From Kutzneria sp. CA-103260 (lineage in GTDB: Bacteria; Actinomycetota; Actinomycetes; Mycobacteriales; Pseudonocardiaceae): DNA of 64,000 bases. Numbering within the stretch: the first letter of the stretch is position 1; each line of letters opens with the position of its first letter. The translations under genes and the position numbers were made by a program. The notes below the pieces were generated by a model. It was given only the letters and a program-made list of their open reading frames with translations. It had not been told where the DNA came from and did no database searches. Where the stretch lies: positions 10,850,001-10,914,000 of the forward strand of contig NZ_CP073318.1 of assembly GCF_018263855.1 (NCBI RefSeq), written 5' to 3'. Shown piece by piece: positions 44,481-53,816 of the stretch.

Positions 44481-45725
44481 TCATGCTGCCGCAGCCCGCA
44501 GCGACTTGCTGAGCGGCTCGGCGGTGAGCTCGACCTGCCACGGCCGGGCGTGTCCGGCGGCCAGCACCTCGGCCACCGCGGTCGGATCGAGGTCGGCCGG
44601 CGGCTCCCAGCAGGTGCGCCGCACCAGGTCGGGCAGCAGCAGGTTCTCCACCGGCAGCTTCAGGCTCTCGGCGATGGAGGTCAGCGCCGCCCGCGCCGCG
44701 GCCAGCCGGGCGGCGGCGTCCGGGTCGCGGTCGGCCCAGCGGTTGGGCGGCGGCGGGCCGTCGTGCGCGGGGGAGACCTCCGGCAGCTCCTTGCGGTTCA
44801 GCGACCGGGCCTTGACCAGGGCGTCCGCCCACACCTTCACGGTGCGCCGCTGGGAACGGCCGCGGAACACCGGCAGCGCCAGCAGATCGGCCTCGGTCGC
44901 CGGATCGGTCACGGCGGCGTCGATGATCGCGCTGTCCGGCAGCACCCGGCCGGGGGCGATGTCCCGCTGGCGGGCCAGCCCGTCCCGGGCCTCCCACAGC
45001 GCCCGCACGGCGGCCAGCTGGCGGGGATTGCGCAGCCGGTGGATGCCGGACGTGCGCCGCCACGGCTCGGCCCGCGGCTTGGCCGGCGGCGCGGTGCGCA
45101 CCGCCTCGAACTCCTGCAGGGCCCACTCCAGCTTGCCCTGCTCACGCAGCTCGTCCTCCAGCACGTTGCGCAGCGGGACCAGCAGCTCCACGTCGAGAGC
45201 CGCGTAGGTCAACCAGTCCTGCGGCAGCGGGCGGCGCGACCAGTCGGCGGCCCCGTGGCCCTTCTCCAGGTGGTAGCCGAGCAGGCGCTCCACCATCGAG
45301 CCCAGGGCGACCCGGTCGAAGCCGGCCAGCCGGCCGGCCAGTTCGGTGTCGAACAGGGTTGCCGGTCGCAGGCCGAGCTCGGCCAGACACGGCAGATCCT
45401 GGGACGCCGCGTGCAACACCCACTCGGTGTCGGCGATGGCGTCCACCAGCGGGTCGATCCGGCCGCTGAGCGCGACCGGATCGACCAGCACGGTGCCTGC
45501 CTGCTCTCGACGCAGCTGCACCAGGTAGGCGCGCTGCGAGTAGCGGTAGCCCGATGCCCTTTCGGTGTCCACCGCCACCGGACCCGTCCCGTCCGCCAGC
45601 GTTGCGGCCGCGCGCCGCAGCGTTGCCGGATCGGAGACCACTGGCGGAACCCCCTCAGCGGGTTCGGTCAGCAGCACCGGGGTTTCTCCGGTCGGGTCCT
45701 TTGGTTCAGAGCAGGGTGCATCCAC
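44481..45725 (-). CDS. Ribonuclease D-like 3'-5' exonuclease with HRDC domain
   Basis: 414 residues. DEDD exonuclease motifs: Exo I VAVDTERASGYRYS, Exo II VLHAASQDLPCLAEL, Exo III LTYAALDVELLVPLRNVL. An HRDC domain (about 215-300) follows, with LAAVRALWEARDGLARQRDI, and then a second HRDC-like helix set. Homologue of Rv2681. It probably trims 3' ends of structured RNA. GTG start; an overlapping ATG is out of frame. It is the first conserved-block gene after the accessory insertion. Confidence 0.9.
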   Translation of the reverse strand: MDAPCSEPKDPTGETPVLLTEPAEGVPPVVSDPATLRRAAATLADGTGPVAVDTERASGYRYSQRAYLVQLRREQAGTVLVDPVALSGRIDPLVDAIADTEWVLHAASQDLPCLAELGLRPATLFDTELAGRLAGFDRVALGSMVERLLGYHLEKGHGAADWSRRPLPQDWLTYAALDVELLVPLRNVLEDELREQGKLEWALQEFEAVRTAPPAKPRAEPWRRTSGIHRLRNPRQLAAVRALWEARDGLARQRDIAPGRVLPDSAIIDAAVTDPATEADLLALPVFRGRSQRRTVKVWADALVKARSLNRKELPEVSPAHDGPPPPNRWADRDPDAAARLAAARAALTSIAESLKLPVENLLLPDLVRRTCWEPPADLDPTAVAEVLAAGHARPWQVELTAEPLSKSLRAAAA

Positions 45726-45815
45726 GGCGGAAGACCCTACGTCCTCGACGCCCCGCGCGGGCGTGGATCACGTTCTGCTCGGTCTTCGCGTCGTCTTGCA
45801 TCCGTATTTCCGTAC

Positions 45816-46532
45816 TCAGCGGATCACGCCGGCCCGCATGGCCAACGCCACCATCTGAGCGCGATCCCCGGTGCCCAGCTTCCGGCCGATCCGCGACAGG
45901 TGAGACTTCACCGTGAGCGCGGACAGGTTCAGAGCCTCGCCGATCTCCTTGTTGGACTGGCCATCGGCGACCAGCTGGAGCACCTCGACCTCACGTGCGG
46001 ACAGCTCCCGCGGCGTGTTGTCGGTTCCGGGCACCCGGGTTCCCGCAGCGAGGACCGGGGCCACACTCGGGTCCGCGTAGACGCCACCGTCGAGAACTCG
46101 GCGCACTCCGTCGGTGACCACCATCGGCGACGCGGACTTCAGCAGGTACGCCTGGGCGCCTGCCTGGAAGGCCGAGCGGACCGCATAGGGGTCGTCGGAG
46201 GACGCGAGCACCACGATGCGCGGCCAACCCTGAGCACGGAGTTCCGTGACCAGGTCGATGCCGCTTCCGTCGGGCAGCCCGAGATCAAGGATCGCCAGGT
46301 CGCACGGCCCCGTGGCCAGGGCACGCGCCCTCGCCTCGGCCACCGATGCGGCCTCGTGCACTGTGCCGGCACCCATCTGGGTAAGCCGAGCGGCTATCGC
46401 CTCCCTCAACAGTGGGTGGTCGTCAACCACCAGCACTGAAAACAGCTCTTCCCGCGGGTGCGGGACCATGTTCGCCGGCAACGAGCCGGCTGGCGTGGTA
46501 CGAACGGCCTGACCTAAGCCGACGGCAGCCAC
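45816..46532 (-). CDS. NarL/LuxR-family response regulator (orphan)
   Basis: 238 residues from a GTG with GGAGG 8 nt upstream. The receiver has the acidic pair in SVLVVDDHPLLREA, phospho-acceptor D83 in LAILDLGLPDGSG, S in VVLASSDDP and K in AYLLKSASP. The HTH is LSAREVEVLQLVADGQSNKE then IGEALNLSALTVKSHLSRIG. No histidine kinase is adjacent, so it is an orphan or is controlled by a distant kinase. Divergent from the dipeptidase gene. A 30-residue extension precedes the receiver. Confidence 0.9.
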   Translation of the reverse strand: MAAVGLGQAVRTTPAGSLPANMVPHPREELFSVLVVDDHPLLREAIAARLTQMGAGTVHEAASVAEARARALATGPCDLAILDLGLPDGSGIDLVTELRAQGWPRIVVLASSDDPYAVRSAFQAGAQAYLLKSASPMVVTDGVRRVLDGGVYADPSVAPVLAAGTRVPGTDNTPRELSAREVEVLQLVADGQSNKEIGEALNLSALTVKSHLSRIGRKLGTGDRAQMVALAMRAGVIR

Positions 46533-46787
46533 GTCACTACCTCCCTGGAGTCGGTCGTGCCCCCCGACCGGCACCGGGACTTTCGTCCAATCAGCCGCGC
46601 CACTGATCGACCGAAAGTGGTGTCGACGGCAGCAGCGTAGCCGCCCAAGCGGGTCAGCGGGACGATCAAATGGGTATCTGTCCCGATCGAGTTGTGACTG
46701 GCGGCCAGGTTTGTCGCACGATCGAGGGACTCCTGGCGAGATGGCTAACGCGAGAACGCTTCATAACGACATGAAGGAGTTGCGGTC

Positions 46788-47972
46788 GTGACGATCGGCT
46801 CGGAACGCGCAGATGGCCGTGCTGCTGCACGTGCAAACGCCCTACTGCGGCGGGTCCAACTGGCGGATGGCCACAACGACCTGCCGTGGGCGCTGCGCGA
46901 ACTGGCCGGTGGAAGGGGCTGGTCGGCCGACTGGGCCCAGGCCGACCTGACGGTTCGGCGCACGGATCTGCACACCGACCTGGTCCGGCTCCGCGAAGGG
47001 GCGCTGACCATGCAGTTCTGGTCGGTGTACGTGCCCTGTCGGCTCGCCGGTCACAGCGCGGTCACGGCCACGCTGGAGCAGATCGAAGTCGTGTATGAGC
47101 TGGTCAACCGCTATCCGGAGCATCTTCAGCTGGCGCTGACGGTTGACGACGCGGAAGCCGCCTTCGCCGCCGGCCGGATCGCCTCGCTGCTCGGCGCCGA
47201 GGGCGGCCACAGCATCAACAACTCGCTCGGCGCGCTGCGGGCGCTGCACCGACTGGGTGTCCGCTATATGACGCTGACGCACAACAACAACACCGACTGG
47301 GCCGATTCGGCGACCGACGAACCCGCCCACGACGGGCTCACCGACTTCGGCCGTGACGTGGTGCGCGAGATGAACCGGCTGGGCATGCTGGTCGACCTGT
47401 CGCACGTCGCGCCGTCGACCATGCGCGACGCGCTGGCGGTCAGCGAGGCGCCGGTCATCTTCAGCCACTCCTCCTGCCGCGCGGTCGCCGACCACCCCCG
47501 CAACGTTCCCGACGACGTGCTGGCCGAGATGGCGGCCAAGGGTGGTGTGTGCATGGTCACATTCGTGCCGAGGTTCGTGTCGCAGCCCTACGCCGAGTGG
47601 GACGCGAAGCTCCGCGAGGCCATGACGGCGGCCGGCGCCGACCACAACGACCTGGCCGAACGCGGCAAGTTCGCCGAGGGCTGGACCGGCGGCGGGCCGC
47701 GGCCGAAGGTCACGGTGGACGACGTGGTCGCGCATCTGGAGCACGCCCGCGAGGTCGCCGGCATCGACCACATCGGGCTGTGTGGCGACTACGACGGCGT
47801 GCCCGAGCTGCCCGAAGGCCTGGCGGACGTCTCCTGTTATCCGCGCCTGTTCACGGAGTTGCTGGAGCGTGGCTGGAGCGAGCAGGAGTGCACGAAGCTC
47901 GCCGGCGCGAACACGCTGCGTGTGCTCCGGGCGGCTGAACAGTTCAGCCGCAAACTTCACCCGATCGTGTGA
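46788..47972 (+). CDS. Membrane dipeptidase (renal dipeptidase family M19)
   Basis: 394 residues from a GTG with AAGGAG upstream. Zinc ligands fit M19: HND in LADGHNDLPWALRE, the bridging E in LLGAEGGHSI, H in LVDLSHVAPSTM and H in VIFSHSSCRAVADHPRN. DHIGLCGDYDGVPELPEG supplies the late Asp. It hydrolyses dipeptides, including D-residue and dehydro-dipeptides. No signal peptide is evident, so it is probably cytoplasmic despite the family name. Convergent with the DUF3000 gene, with a 53-nt hairpin between. Confidence 0.92.
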   Translation: MTIGSERADGRAAARANALLRRVQLADGHNDLPWALRELAGGRGWSADWAQADLTVRRTDLHTDLVRLREGALTMQFWSVYVPCRLAGHSAVTATLEQIEVVYELVNRYPEHLQLALTVDDAEAAFAAGRIASLLGAEGGHSINNSLGALRALHRLGVRYMTLTHNNNTDWADSATDEPAHDGLTDFGRDVVREMNRLGMLVDLSHVAPSTMRDALAVSEAPVIFSHSSCRAVADHPRNVPDDVLAEMAAKGGVCMVTFVPRFVSQPYAEWDAKLREAMTAAGADHNDLAERGKFAEGWTGGGPRPKVTVDDVVAHLEHAREVAGIDHIGLCGDYDGVPELPEGLADVSCYPRLFTELLERGWSEQECTKLAGANTLRVLRAAEQFSRKLHPIV

Positions 47973-48047
47973 TGGCAAACGGGCAAATTCAGCGCGCCAC
48001 GGGGCCCTGACGGCCTATGGGCGCTGCACGTGCACGCCACAACCCAT

Positions 48048-48100
48048 GCTGGGAAGGGGGCTTTCCCTGCGTTCAACGCAAGGAAAGCCCCCTTCCCAGC
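48048..48100. repeat. 53-nt palindromic hairpin, copy 3, between convergent genes
   Basis: 26-nt arms with one mismatch around a central C; the outer part is GCTGGGAAGGGGGCTTTCC and the centre TGCGTT/AACGCA. The arm sequence differs from copies 1 and 2, but length, symmetry and the GTT-x-AAC centre are the same. It lies between the convergent dipeptidase and DUF3000 genes, 13 nt before the DUF3000 stop codon. Confidence 0.8.
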
Positions 48101-48113
48101 GGAAAAATGGGGG

Positions 48114-48671
48114 TCAGAGGCTGGACTGGCGCTGGCTGAAGAGCGTGACCCCGACCGGCGGCAGGCCGACCGTGCTGGACAGCAGCTCGCAGAAGGCCTC
48201 GCCGTGCGCGGTCAGCTCCGCGTCGGTCGCCGTCCACGAGGCGCGCAGCTCCAGGTCGTCGGTGCGGGCCGGGCCGGAGATGTCGCCGAAGCGGGCCGAC
48301 GAGTTCTGGGTGACGGTGCCGCCCAGCGCCGTCCACTTGGCCGCCGAGCCCTCCAGCGCGTCGGTCAGCCAGGACCAGGCCACCGCCGGCAGCAGCGGAT
48401 CCGACGCCAGCTCGGCGTCCAGCTCGGCCCGGATGAACGCGACCACCCGCAGCACCCCGCCCCAGGCGTCCTCGGCCGCCGGGTCGTGCAGCAGCACCAA
48501 CTTCCCGGTGGCTATCTCGTCGGCAGGCCCGCTGGCTTCCGCGCTGAAGGCGAACGACCACGGCGCCAGCCGCTGTGGCGCACGGACCTCGGCCAGTTCG
48601 ACCTCCGGTCGAGGACGCACCGACCTGAGCGCTTCCACTGCCTGCCGGAACAGCGCTGGCTCCTCCGACAT
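48114..48671 (-). CDS. DUF3000 family protein
   Basis: 185 residues beginning MSEEPALFRQAVEALRSV. Conserved segments include LAPWSFAFSAEA, KLVLLHDPAAEDAWGGVLR and LPAVAWSWLTDALEG. Homologue of Rv2680; function unknown. It is divergent from hemE, 136 nt away, as in mycobacteria where RNase D, DUF3000 and hemE are neighbours. A GTG three codons upstream is an alternative start. No signal peptide or membrane segment is seen. Confidence 0.88.
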   Translation of the reverse strand: MSEEPALFRQAVEALRSVRPRPEVELAEVRAPQRLAPWSFAFSAEASGPADEIATGKLVLLHDPAAEDAWGGVLRVVAFIRAELDAELASDPLLPAVAWSWLTDALEGSAAKWTALGGTVTQNSSARFGDISGPARTDDLELRASWTATDAELTAHGEAFCELLSSTVGLPPVGVTLFSQRQSSL

Positions 48672-48807
48672 CCCGGTCACATCCAGTGACCTTACGGGCA
48701 ATCGCGCGCCGAAGTCCCGCACGACACGACGGATTCCGCACGCGTTCCGCACGCGCGAGACGACTCCGTGACAAAGCAATCCGGCCGCGTGGCACGATGG
48801 AACGGCC

Positions 48808-49881
48808 ATGACGAACACTGCTCCGGTCTCGGCCCGCCGCGACCTCTCAGACGCTCCCCTGCTGGTCGCGGCCCGGGGCGGCATGCCGTCGCGGACCCCC
48901 GTCTGGTTCATGCGGCAGGCCGGTCGGTCCCTGCCGGAGTACCGGAAGGCGCGCGAGGGCATCGCGATGCTCGAGTCGTGCCTGACTCCCGACCTGGCCT
49001 GCGAGATCACCATGCAGCCGGTGCGCCGGCACGGCGTGGACGCGGCCATCCTGTTCAGCGACATCGTCGTCCCGCTGTACGCGGCCGGCGTCGGCGTGGA
49101 GATCGTCGGCGGCGTCGGCCCGGTGGTGGCCAACCCGGTGCGCGCCAAGGCCGACGTGGACGCGCTGCCCGAGCTGGCCGCCGAGCAGGTGGCCCCGGTG
49201 GCCGAGACGATCAGGCTGCTGACCGCCTCGCTCGGCTCGACGCCGCTGATCGGCTTCGCCGGGGCGCCGTTCACGCTCGCCTCGTACATGATCGAAGGCG
49301 GGCCCAGCAAGAACCACGAGCGCACCAAGGCCCTGATGCACAGCGCGCCGGACGTGTGGCACGCGCTGCTGGGCAAGCTGGCCGGCATCACCCAGGAGTT
49401 CCTGCGGGTGCAGGTCGAGGCCGGCGTGGACGCCGTGCAGCTGTTCGACTCGTGGGCGGGCGCGCTGTCCGAGCGCGACTACCGCGAATACGTGCTGCCG
49501 CACTCCACCCGGGTCTTCGACAGCCTGCGCGACGCCGGCGTGCCGCGGATCCACTTCGGCGTCGGCACCGGCGAGCTGCTGGTGGCCATGCGCGACGCCG
49601 GGGCCGACGTGGTCGGCGTGGACTGGCGGATCCCGCTGGACGAGGCCGTGCGACGGCTGACCGCCGCCCAGCCCGACGGTCCGGCCCCGGTCGTGCAGGG
49701 CAACCTGGACCCGGCGCTGCTGTTCGCGGACTGGCCGGTGCTGGAGAAGGAGGTGCGCCGGATCGCCGCCGAGGGCAAGGCGGCCGGCGGGCACATCTTC
49801 AACCTCGGCCACGGCGTGCTGCCGGAGACCGATCCCGAGGTCGTCACCCGAGTGACAGAACTGGTGCATTCGCTGTCATGA
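48808..49881 (+). CDS. hemE: Uroporphyrinogen decarboxylase
   Basis: 357 residues. The signature PVWFMRQAGRSLPEYRKARE carries the substrate-binding Arg and Gln, and the second signature includes IGFAGAPFTLASYMIEGG. The catalytic Asp is in AAILFSDIVVPLYA. It converts uroporphyrinogen III to coproporphyrinogen III in the cytoplasm. Its TGA overlaps the ATG of the oxidase gene, so hemE, hemY and hemQ form one coupled haem operon of the coproporphyrin-dependent route. Confidence 0.97.
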   Translation: MTNTAPVSARRDLSDAPLLVAARGGMPSRTPVWFMRQAGRSLPEYRKAREGIAMLESCLTPDLACEITMQPVRRHGVDAAILFSDIVVPLYAAGVGVEIVGGVGPVVANPVRAKADVDALPELAAEQVAPVAETIRLLTASLGSTPLIGFAGAPFTLASYMIEGGPSKNHERTKALMHSAPDVWHALLGKLAGITQEFLRVQVEAGVDAVQLFDSWAGALSERDYREYVLPHSTRVFDSLRDAGVPRIHFGVGTGELLVAMRDAGADVVGVDWRIPLDEAVRRLTAAQPDGPAPVVQGNLDPALLFADWPVLEKEVRRIAAEGKAAGGHIFNLGHGVLPETDPEVVTRVTELVHSLS

Positions 49882-51320
49882 CCGAGCCCCATGTCGCCGT
49901 CGTCGGGGGCGGTGTGTCCGGCCTCGCCGCCGCCTACCGGCTGCGCAAGCTGCTCGGGCCGCTGGCCACCATCACCGTCATCGAGCAGACGGACCGCGTC
50001 GGCGGCAAGCTCCGCACCGTGGAGCTGGGCGGCCGGTCCTACGACGTCGGCGCGGAGGCCTTCCTGGCCCGCCGCGGCGAGGCCACCGAGCTGATCAACG
50101 AGATCGGCCTCGGCGACGACCTGGTGCACCCCACCGAGGCGCGGGCGACCGTGCGGGCCGGCGGGCGGATCAACCCGCTGCCCGGGCACACCTTCCAGGG
50201 CGTGCCGGCCTCGGCCGACGCCGTGCGTGGCGTGCTGTCCGACGACGCGGTGGCGCGGGTGGCCCACGAGCCGGCCCTGCCGCCGATCCACCTGGACGGC
50301 GAGGACGTCTCGGTCGGCAAGCTGCTGCGCGAGCGGTTCGGCCCCGAGGTCACCAACCGCCTGGTGGATCCGCTGCTCGGCGGCGTCTACGCCGGGCACG
50401 CCGACGGCCTGAGCCTGCGCGCCACCATGGCCCCGCTGGCCGGCGCCCTGGACCGCGGCGCGGGCTCACTGATCTCCGCCGCGGCCTCGCTGGTGACCGC
50501 GCCGCCGCAGCAGGGGGCCAAGCGGCCGCCGGTGTTCGGCACCCTGCGGGACGGCCTCGGCTCGCTGACCGACCGGCTGGCCAAGCTCGCCGACGCCACC
50601 ATCGAGTTCGGGCGGCCGGTCCGCCGGCTGCGCCGCCGCGAGGCCGGCTGGACCGTGGAGTTCGGCGAGCACGCGCTCGACGTCGACGGCGTGGTGCTGG
50701 CCGTGCCCGCACCGGCCGCCGCCAAGCTGCTGGCCGGCGTCGCCCCGGTGGCCTCGGTCGCGTTCGGCGGCGTCGAGCTGGCGTCGATGGCCGTCGTCTC
50801 GCTCGTGCTGCCGGCCGACGTGGCGCTGCCGCAGAACTCCGGCGTGCTCATCGCCGGCGACGACCAGTGGGCCGACGGCTCGAAGTTCACCGCCAAGGCC
50901 TTCACGTACTCCAGCCGCAAGTGGGCGCACCTGGACGGCCAGGACACCCTGGTCATCCGGGGCTCGGTCGGCAAGGCCGGCGAGGCCGCCGCGCTCCAGG
51001 CCGACGACGAGGACCTGGTCCGCGGCGTGCGGGCCGACCTGGCCGAGCTCACCGGTGTCACCGTCGCGCCGATCGACTCCGTGGTCACGCGCTGGGGCGG
51101 TGGGCTGCCGCAGTACGGGGTCGGGCACCTGGACCGGGTCAACGCGATCGAGACCGCCGTGGCCGACCTGCCGGGCCTGGCCGTGGCCGGCGCGACCCTG
51201 CACGGCGTGGGCGTGCCGGCGTGCATCGCCACCTCGCAGGCCGCCGCCGCCCGTGTCGCTGCCCACCTCCTGGGCAGGCACCGCGGCTCCGGTGGGACTA
51301 TGGGTTCATGGCCCGCTTGA
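49878..51320 (+). CDS. hemY: Coproporphyrinogen III / protoporphyrinogen oxidase (HemY/CgoX)
   Basis: 480 residues. The FAD site VAVVGGGVSGLAAAYRLRKL is followed by DRVGGKLRTVELGGRSYDVG and the C-terminal ATLHGVGVPACIATSQAAAA, as in oxygen-dependent HemY proteins. In actinobacteria this enzyme oxidises coproporphyrinogen III to coproporphyrin III ahead of iron insertion. Start at the ATG of the ATGA overlap with hemE; a longer in-frame opening is shadow of hemE. Overlaps hemQ by 13 nt. Confidence 0.95.
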   Translation: MTEPHVAVVGGGVSGLAAAYRLRKLLGPLATITVIEQTDRVGGKLRTVELGGRSYDVGAEAFLARRGEATELINEIGLGDDLVHPTEARATVRAGGRINPLPGHTFQGVPASADAVRGVLSDDAVARVAHEPALPPIHLDGEDVSVGKLLRERFGPEVTNRLVDPLLGGVYAGHADGLSLRATMAPLAGALDRGAGSLISAAASLVTAPPQQGAKRPPVFGTLRDGLGSLTDRLAKLADATIEFGRPVRRLRRREAGWTVEFGEHALDVDGVVLAVPAPAAAKLLAGVAPVASVAFGGVELASMAVVSLVLPADVALPQNSGVLIAGDDQWADGSKFTAKAFTYSSRKWAHLDGQDTLVIRGSVGKAGEAAALQADDEDLVRGVRADLAELTGVTVAPIDSVVTRWGGGLPQYGVGHLDRVNAIETAVADLPGLAVAGATLHGVGVPACIATSQAAAARVAAHLLGRHRGSGGTMGSWPA

Positions 51321-52003
51321 ACTACAACGAGTTGAACGACACCATCCGCTACACCATGTGGTCGGTGTTCCGCGCCGAACCCGGACGGCTCGCCGAGGAC
51401 CGCGGGCCGGCGGGCGCCGAGGCCCAGGAGTACCTGGACTCGCTGGAGAGCAAGGGCGTCGTGGTGCGGGGCGTGTACGACGTCTCCGGCCTGCGCGCCG
51501 ACGCCGACTACATGATCTGGTGGCACGCCGAGGAGATCGAGCAGGTGCAGGCCGCCTACGCGAACTTCCGCCGCACCACCGCCGTCGGCCGGGCGTCGAC
51601 GCCGGTGTGGAGCCAGGTCGCGCTGCACCGGCCGGCCGAGTTCAACAAGAGCCACATCCCGGCGTTCCTGGCCGGCGAGGAGCCCAAGAAGTACCTCAGC
51701 GTGTACCCCTTCGTGCGGTCCTACGAGTGGTACCTGCTGCCGGACGAGGACCGTCGCCGCATGCTGGCCGACCACGGCAAGCAGGCCCGCGACTACACCG
51801 ACGTCCGGGCCAACACCGTCGCCTCGTTCGCGCTGGGCGACTACGAGTGGATCCTCGCCTTCGAGGCCGATGACCTGCACCGGATCGTCGATCTGATGCG
51901 CCACCTGCGCGACACCGAGGCCCGCCGGCACGTGCGCGTGGAGATCCCGTTCTACACCGGCACCCGGGTCCCGGCCGCCGAGCTCGTGGCCAGTCTTCCG
52001 TGA
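51308..52003 (+). CDS. hemQ: Coproheme decarboxylase HemQ/ChdC
   Basis: 231 residues of the chlorite-dismutase fold. Family segments are MWSVFRAEPGRLAED, DYMIWWHAEEIEQVQAAYAN and SVYPFVRSYEWYLLPDEDRR. It removes two propionate carboxyls from coproheme to give haem b, the last step of the coproporphyrin-dependent pathway. True chlorite dismutase activity is not expected given the hemE-hemY context. The ATG lies inside the hemY 3' end (13-nt overlap). A terminator hairpin follows. Confidence 0.95.
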   Translation: MARLNYNELNDTIRYTMWSVFRAEPGRLAEDRGPAGAEAQEYLDSLESKGVVVRGVYDVSGLRADADYMIWWHAEEIEQVQAAYANFRRTTAVGRASTPVWSQVALHRPAEFNKSHIPAFLAGEEPKKYLSVYPFVRSYEWYLLPDEDRRRMLADHGKQARDYTDVRANTVASFALGDYEWILAFEADDLHRIVDLMRHLRDTEARRHVRVEIPFYTGTRVPAAELVASLP

Positions 52004-52009
52004 CGGATG

Positions 52010-52043
52010 GGTGGCTGGACGCCGGCTCCGGTATCCAGCCACC
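52010..52043 (+). terminator. Terminator of hemE-hemY-hemQ operon
   Basis: GGTGGCTGGA (52010-52019) and TCCAGCCACC (52034-52043) form a perfect 10-bp stem with a 14-nt loop, 6 nt after the hemQ stop. Confidence 0.75.
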
Positions 52044-52115
52044 TCGCCGGCCCCTCTTCTGTCCGACGCGCAAGATCACTAGCCTTGGTGCGAACGGCTT
52101 AGCGAGGTGTCGGTC

Positions 52116-53816
52116 ATGACCAATCCCGGGGGGATCCCGGCGCATCCGACCGAGTGCGACCTGGTGATGCAGGGTGGAATCACCAGCGGAGTCGCCTATC
52201 CGGCGGCGGTGCTCGAGTTGTACAAGCAGTTCCGGTTCCGCTCCATCGGCGGGGCCTCGGCCGGCGCGATGGCGGCCGCGGTGACCGCCGCCGCCGAGTA
52301 CGCCCGCGACAGCGGCGGCTTCGAGCGGCTGGAGTCGTTGCGCGAGCAGTTGCGGCAGCCCGGCCTGATCGTCGAGCAGTTCCGGCCGAGCAAGCAGGCC
52401 GAGCCGGTGTTCCGGATCCTGCTCGCGGCCCAGGCCAAGCGCACTGCCGGCGCGAAGGCCATCACCTACCTGTGGGGTCTGCTGCGGTGGCTGTTCCTGC
52501 CGTGGCTGCTGTCGATCGCCGTGGCGTTCGGGCTCGGCTGGCTGCTGGTGTCCAGCGCCGGCGGCACCCTGGGCGGCATCGGCGTCGAGGGCTGGATCGT
52601 GTTCGTGGTGGGCATGCTGATCACCGGCGCGCTGGGGCTGACCCTGGCGCTGGCGTGGTCGGTGGTGCGGCTGGTGCGCGGCCTGCCCGACAACTACTAC
52701 GGCATGTGCGTCGGGCACCAGCAGCGCCCGCGCGACCCTGAGGCGCTGGCCGACTGGCTGCATCGGCAGATCCAGATCGTCGCCGGCAAGGACGTCGCCG
52801 ACCCGCTGACCTTCGCCGACCTGAAGGCCAAGGGCATCAACCTGCAGCTGATGACCACCGACGTCACCGGCGGGCGGCCGGTGCGGCTGCCCAACGCCGC
52901 CTACTCCGACGTGCACTACCTGTTCAGCCTGGACGAGTGGCGGCGGCTGTTCCCGGCCGCGATCCTCGACCACCTGGGCCGGATCAGCCCGGTGGTCTAT
53001 CCCGGGGCCGGCGAGCTGCGCACGCTGCCCAGCGACGACCTGCCGGTGTTGGTGGCCACCCGGATCAGCCTGACCTTCCCGGTGCTGCTGTCCGCCGTTC
53101 CACTGTGGACGGTCGACGGCTCGACGGTGGCCCGTCACTGGTTCGCCGACGGCGGCATCTCCAGCAACTTCCCGATCCAGTTCTTCGACTCGTGGCTGCC
53201 CACCCGGCCCACGTTCGGCCTGTACTTCGGGCCCAAGGTGCCGTCCTCAGCCGGCGACCAGCCGCCCGTGGACCCGACCCGCGAGGACGACCGGCCCGGG
53301 CTGCTGGGCTATCTCGGGGCGATCCTGTCGGCCGGGCTGAACTGGCACGACACCATGCAGGCTCGACTGCCCGGGTTCAGCGACCGGATTCAGCAGATCA
53401 AGCTGACCGACGGCGAGGGCGGCTTCAACCTGACCATGCCGCCCGACACCATCAAGCGCATCGACGACAAGGGCGCGGCCGCCGGGCAGGCCTTGCTGGC
53501 GTTCGACTTCCCCAAGCACTGGGTCGAGCGCTACACCATCGCCATGCGCATGCTCCAGCGCAACCTCGTGGCCCCCGACGACGGCCACATCAGCATGCGT
53601 GAGGCGTACCTGCCCGCGTACCGCGACTGGCTCGCCGCCGGCGCCCCCGGCGCCGAGGCCACCAACGGCCACGGCGCCGCCTGGTGCGCCGAGGCCGCCG
53701 AGGCCACCAGCAAGCTGCTCGACGGCGCCGAGGGCTGGCTGGTCAGCGGCGGGACCTTCGTCGACGGCTCCGACCCGAAGCCCTCGGTGGCCATGCGGAT
53801 CACCCCCGACATCTGA
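52116..53816 (+). CDS. Patatin-like phospholipase with central membrane segments
   Basis: 566 residues. The oxyanion loop VMQGGITSGVAYPAAVLE, nucleophile S48 in SIGGASAGAM and catalytic D345 in WFADGGISSNFPIQFF make a complete Ser-Asp dyad. Between them, about residues 125-190, are two hydrophobic helices (WLLSIAVAFGLGWLLVSSAG and WIVFVVGMLITGALGLTLAL), unusual for a soluble patatin, so it is probably membrane-anchored. It would hydrolyse lipid acyl esters. ATG at 52116 with GAGGTG upstream. Overlaps the CoA-transferase gene by one base (TGATG). Confidence 0.85.
   Translation: MTNPGGIPAHPTECDLVMQGGITSGVAYPAAVLELYKQFRFRSIGGASAGAMAAAVTAAAEYARDSGGFERLESLREQLRQPGLIVEQFRPSKQAEPVFRILLAAQAKRTAGAKAITYLWGLLRWLFLPWLLSIAVAFGLGWLLVSSAGGTLGGIGVEGWIVFVVGMLITGALGLTLALAWSVVRLVRGLPDNYYGMCVGHQQRPRDPEALADWLHRQIQIVAGKDVADPLTFADLKAKGINLQLMTTDVTGGRPVRLPNAAYSDVHYLFSLDEWRRLFPAAILDHLGRISPVVYPGAGELRTLPSDDLPVLVATRISLTFPVLLSAVPLWTVDGSTVARHWFADGGISSNFPIQFFDSWLPTRPTFGLYFGPKVPSSAGDQPPVDPTREDDRPGLLGYLGAILSAGLNWHDTMQARLPGFSDRIQQIKLTDGEGGFNLTMPPDTIKRIDDKGAAAGQALLAFDFPKHWVERYTIAMRMLQRNLVAPDDGHISMREAYLPAYRDWLAAGAPGAEATNGHGAAWCAEAAEATSKLLDGAEGWLVSGGTFVDGSDPKPSVAMRITPDI

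Noticed and set aside
51308..52003. Chlorite dismutase
   Set aside because: The family name applies, but the hemE-hemY context and length indicate coproheme decarboxylase.
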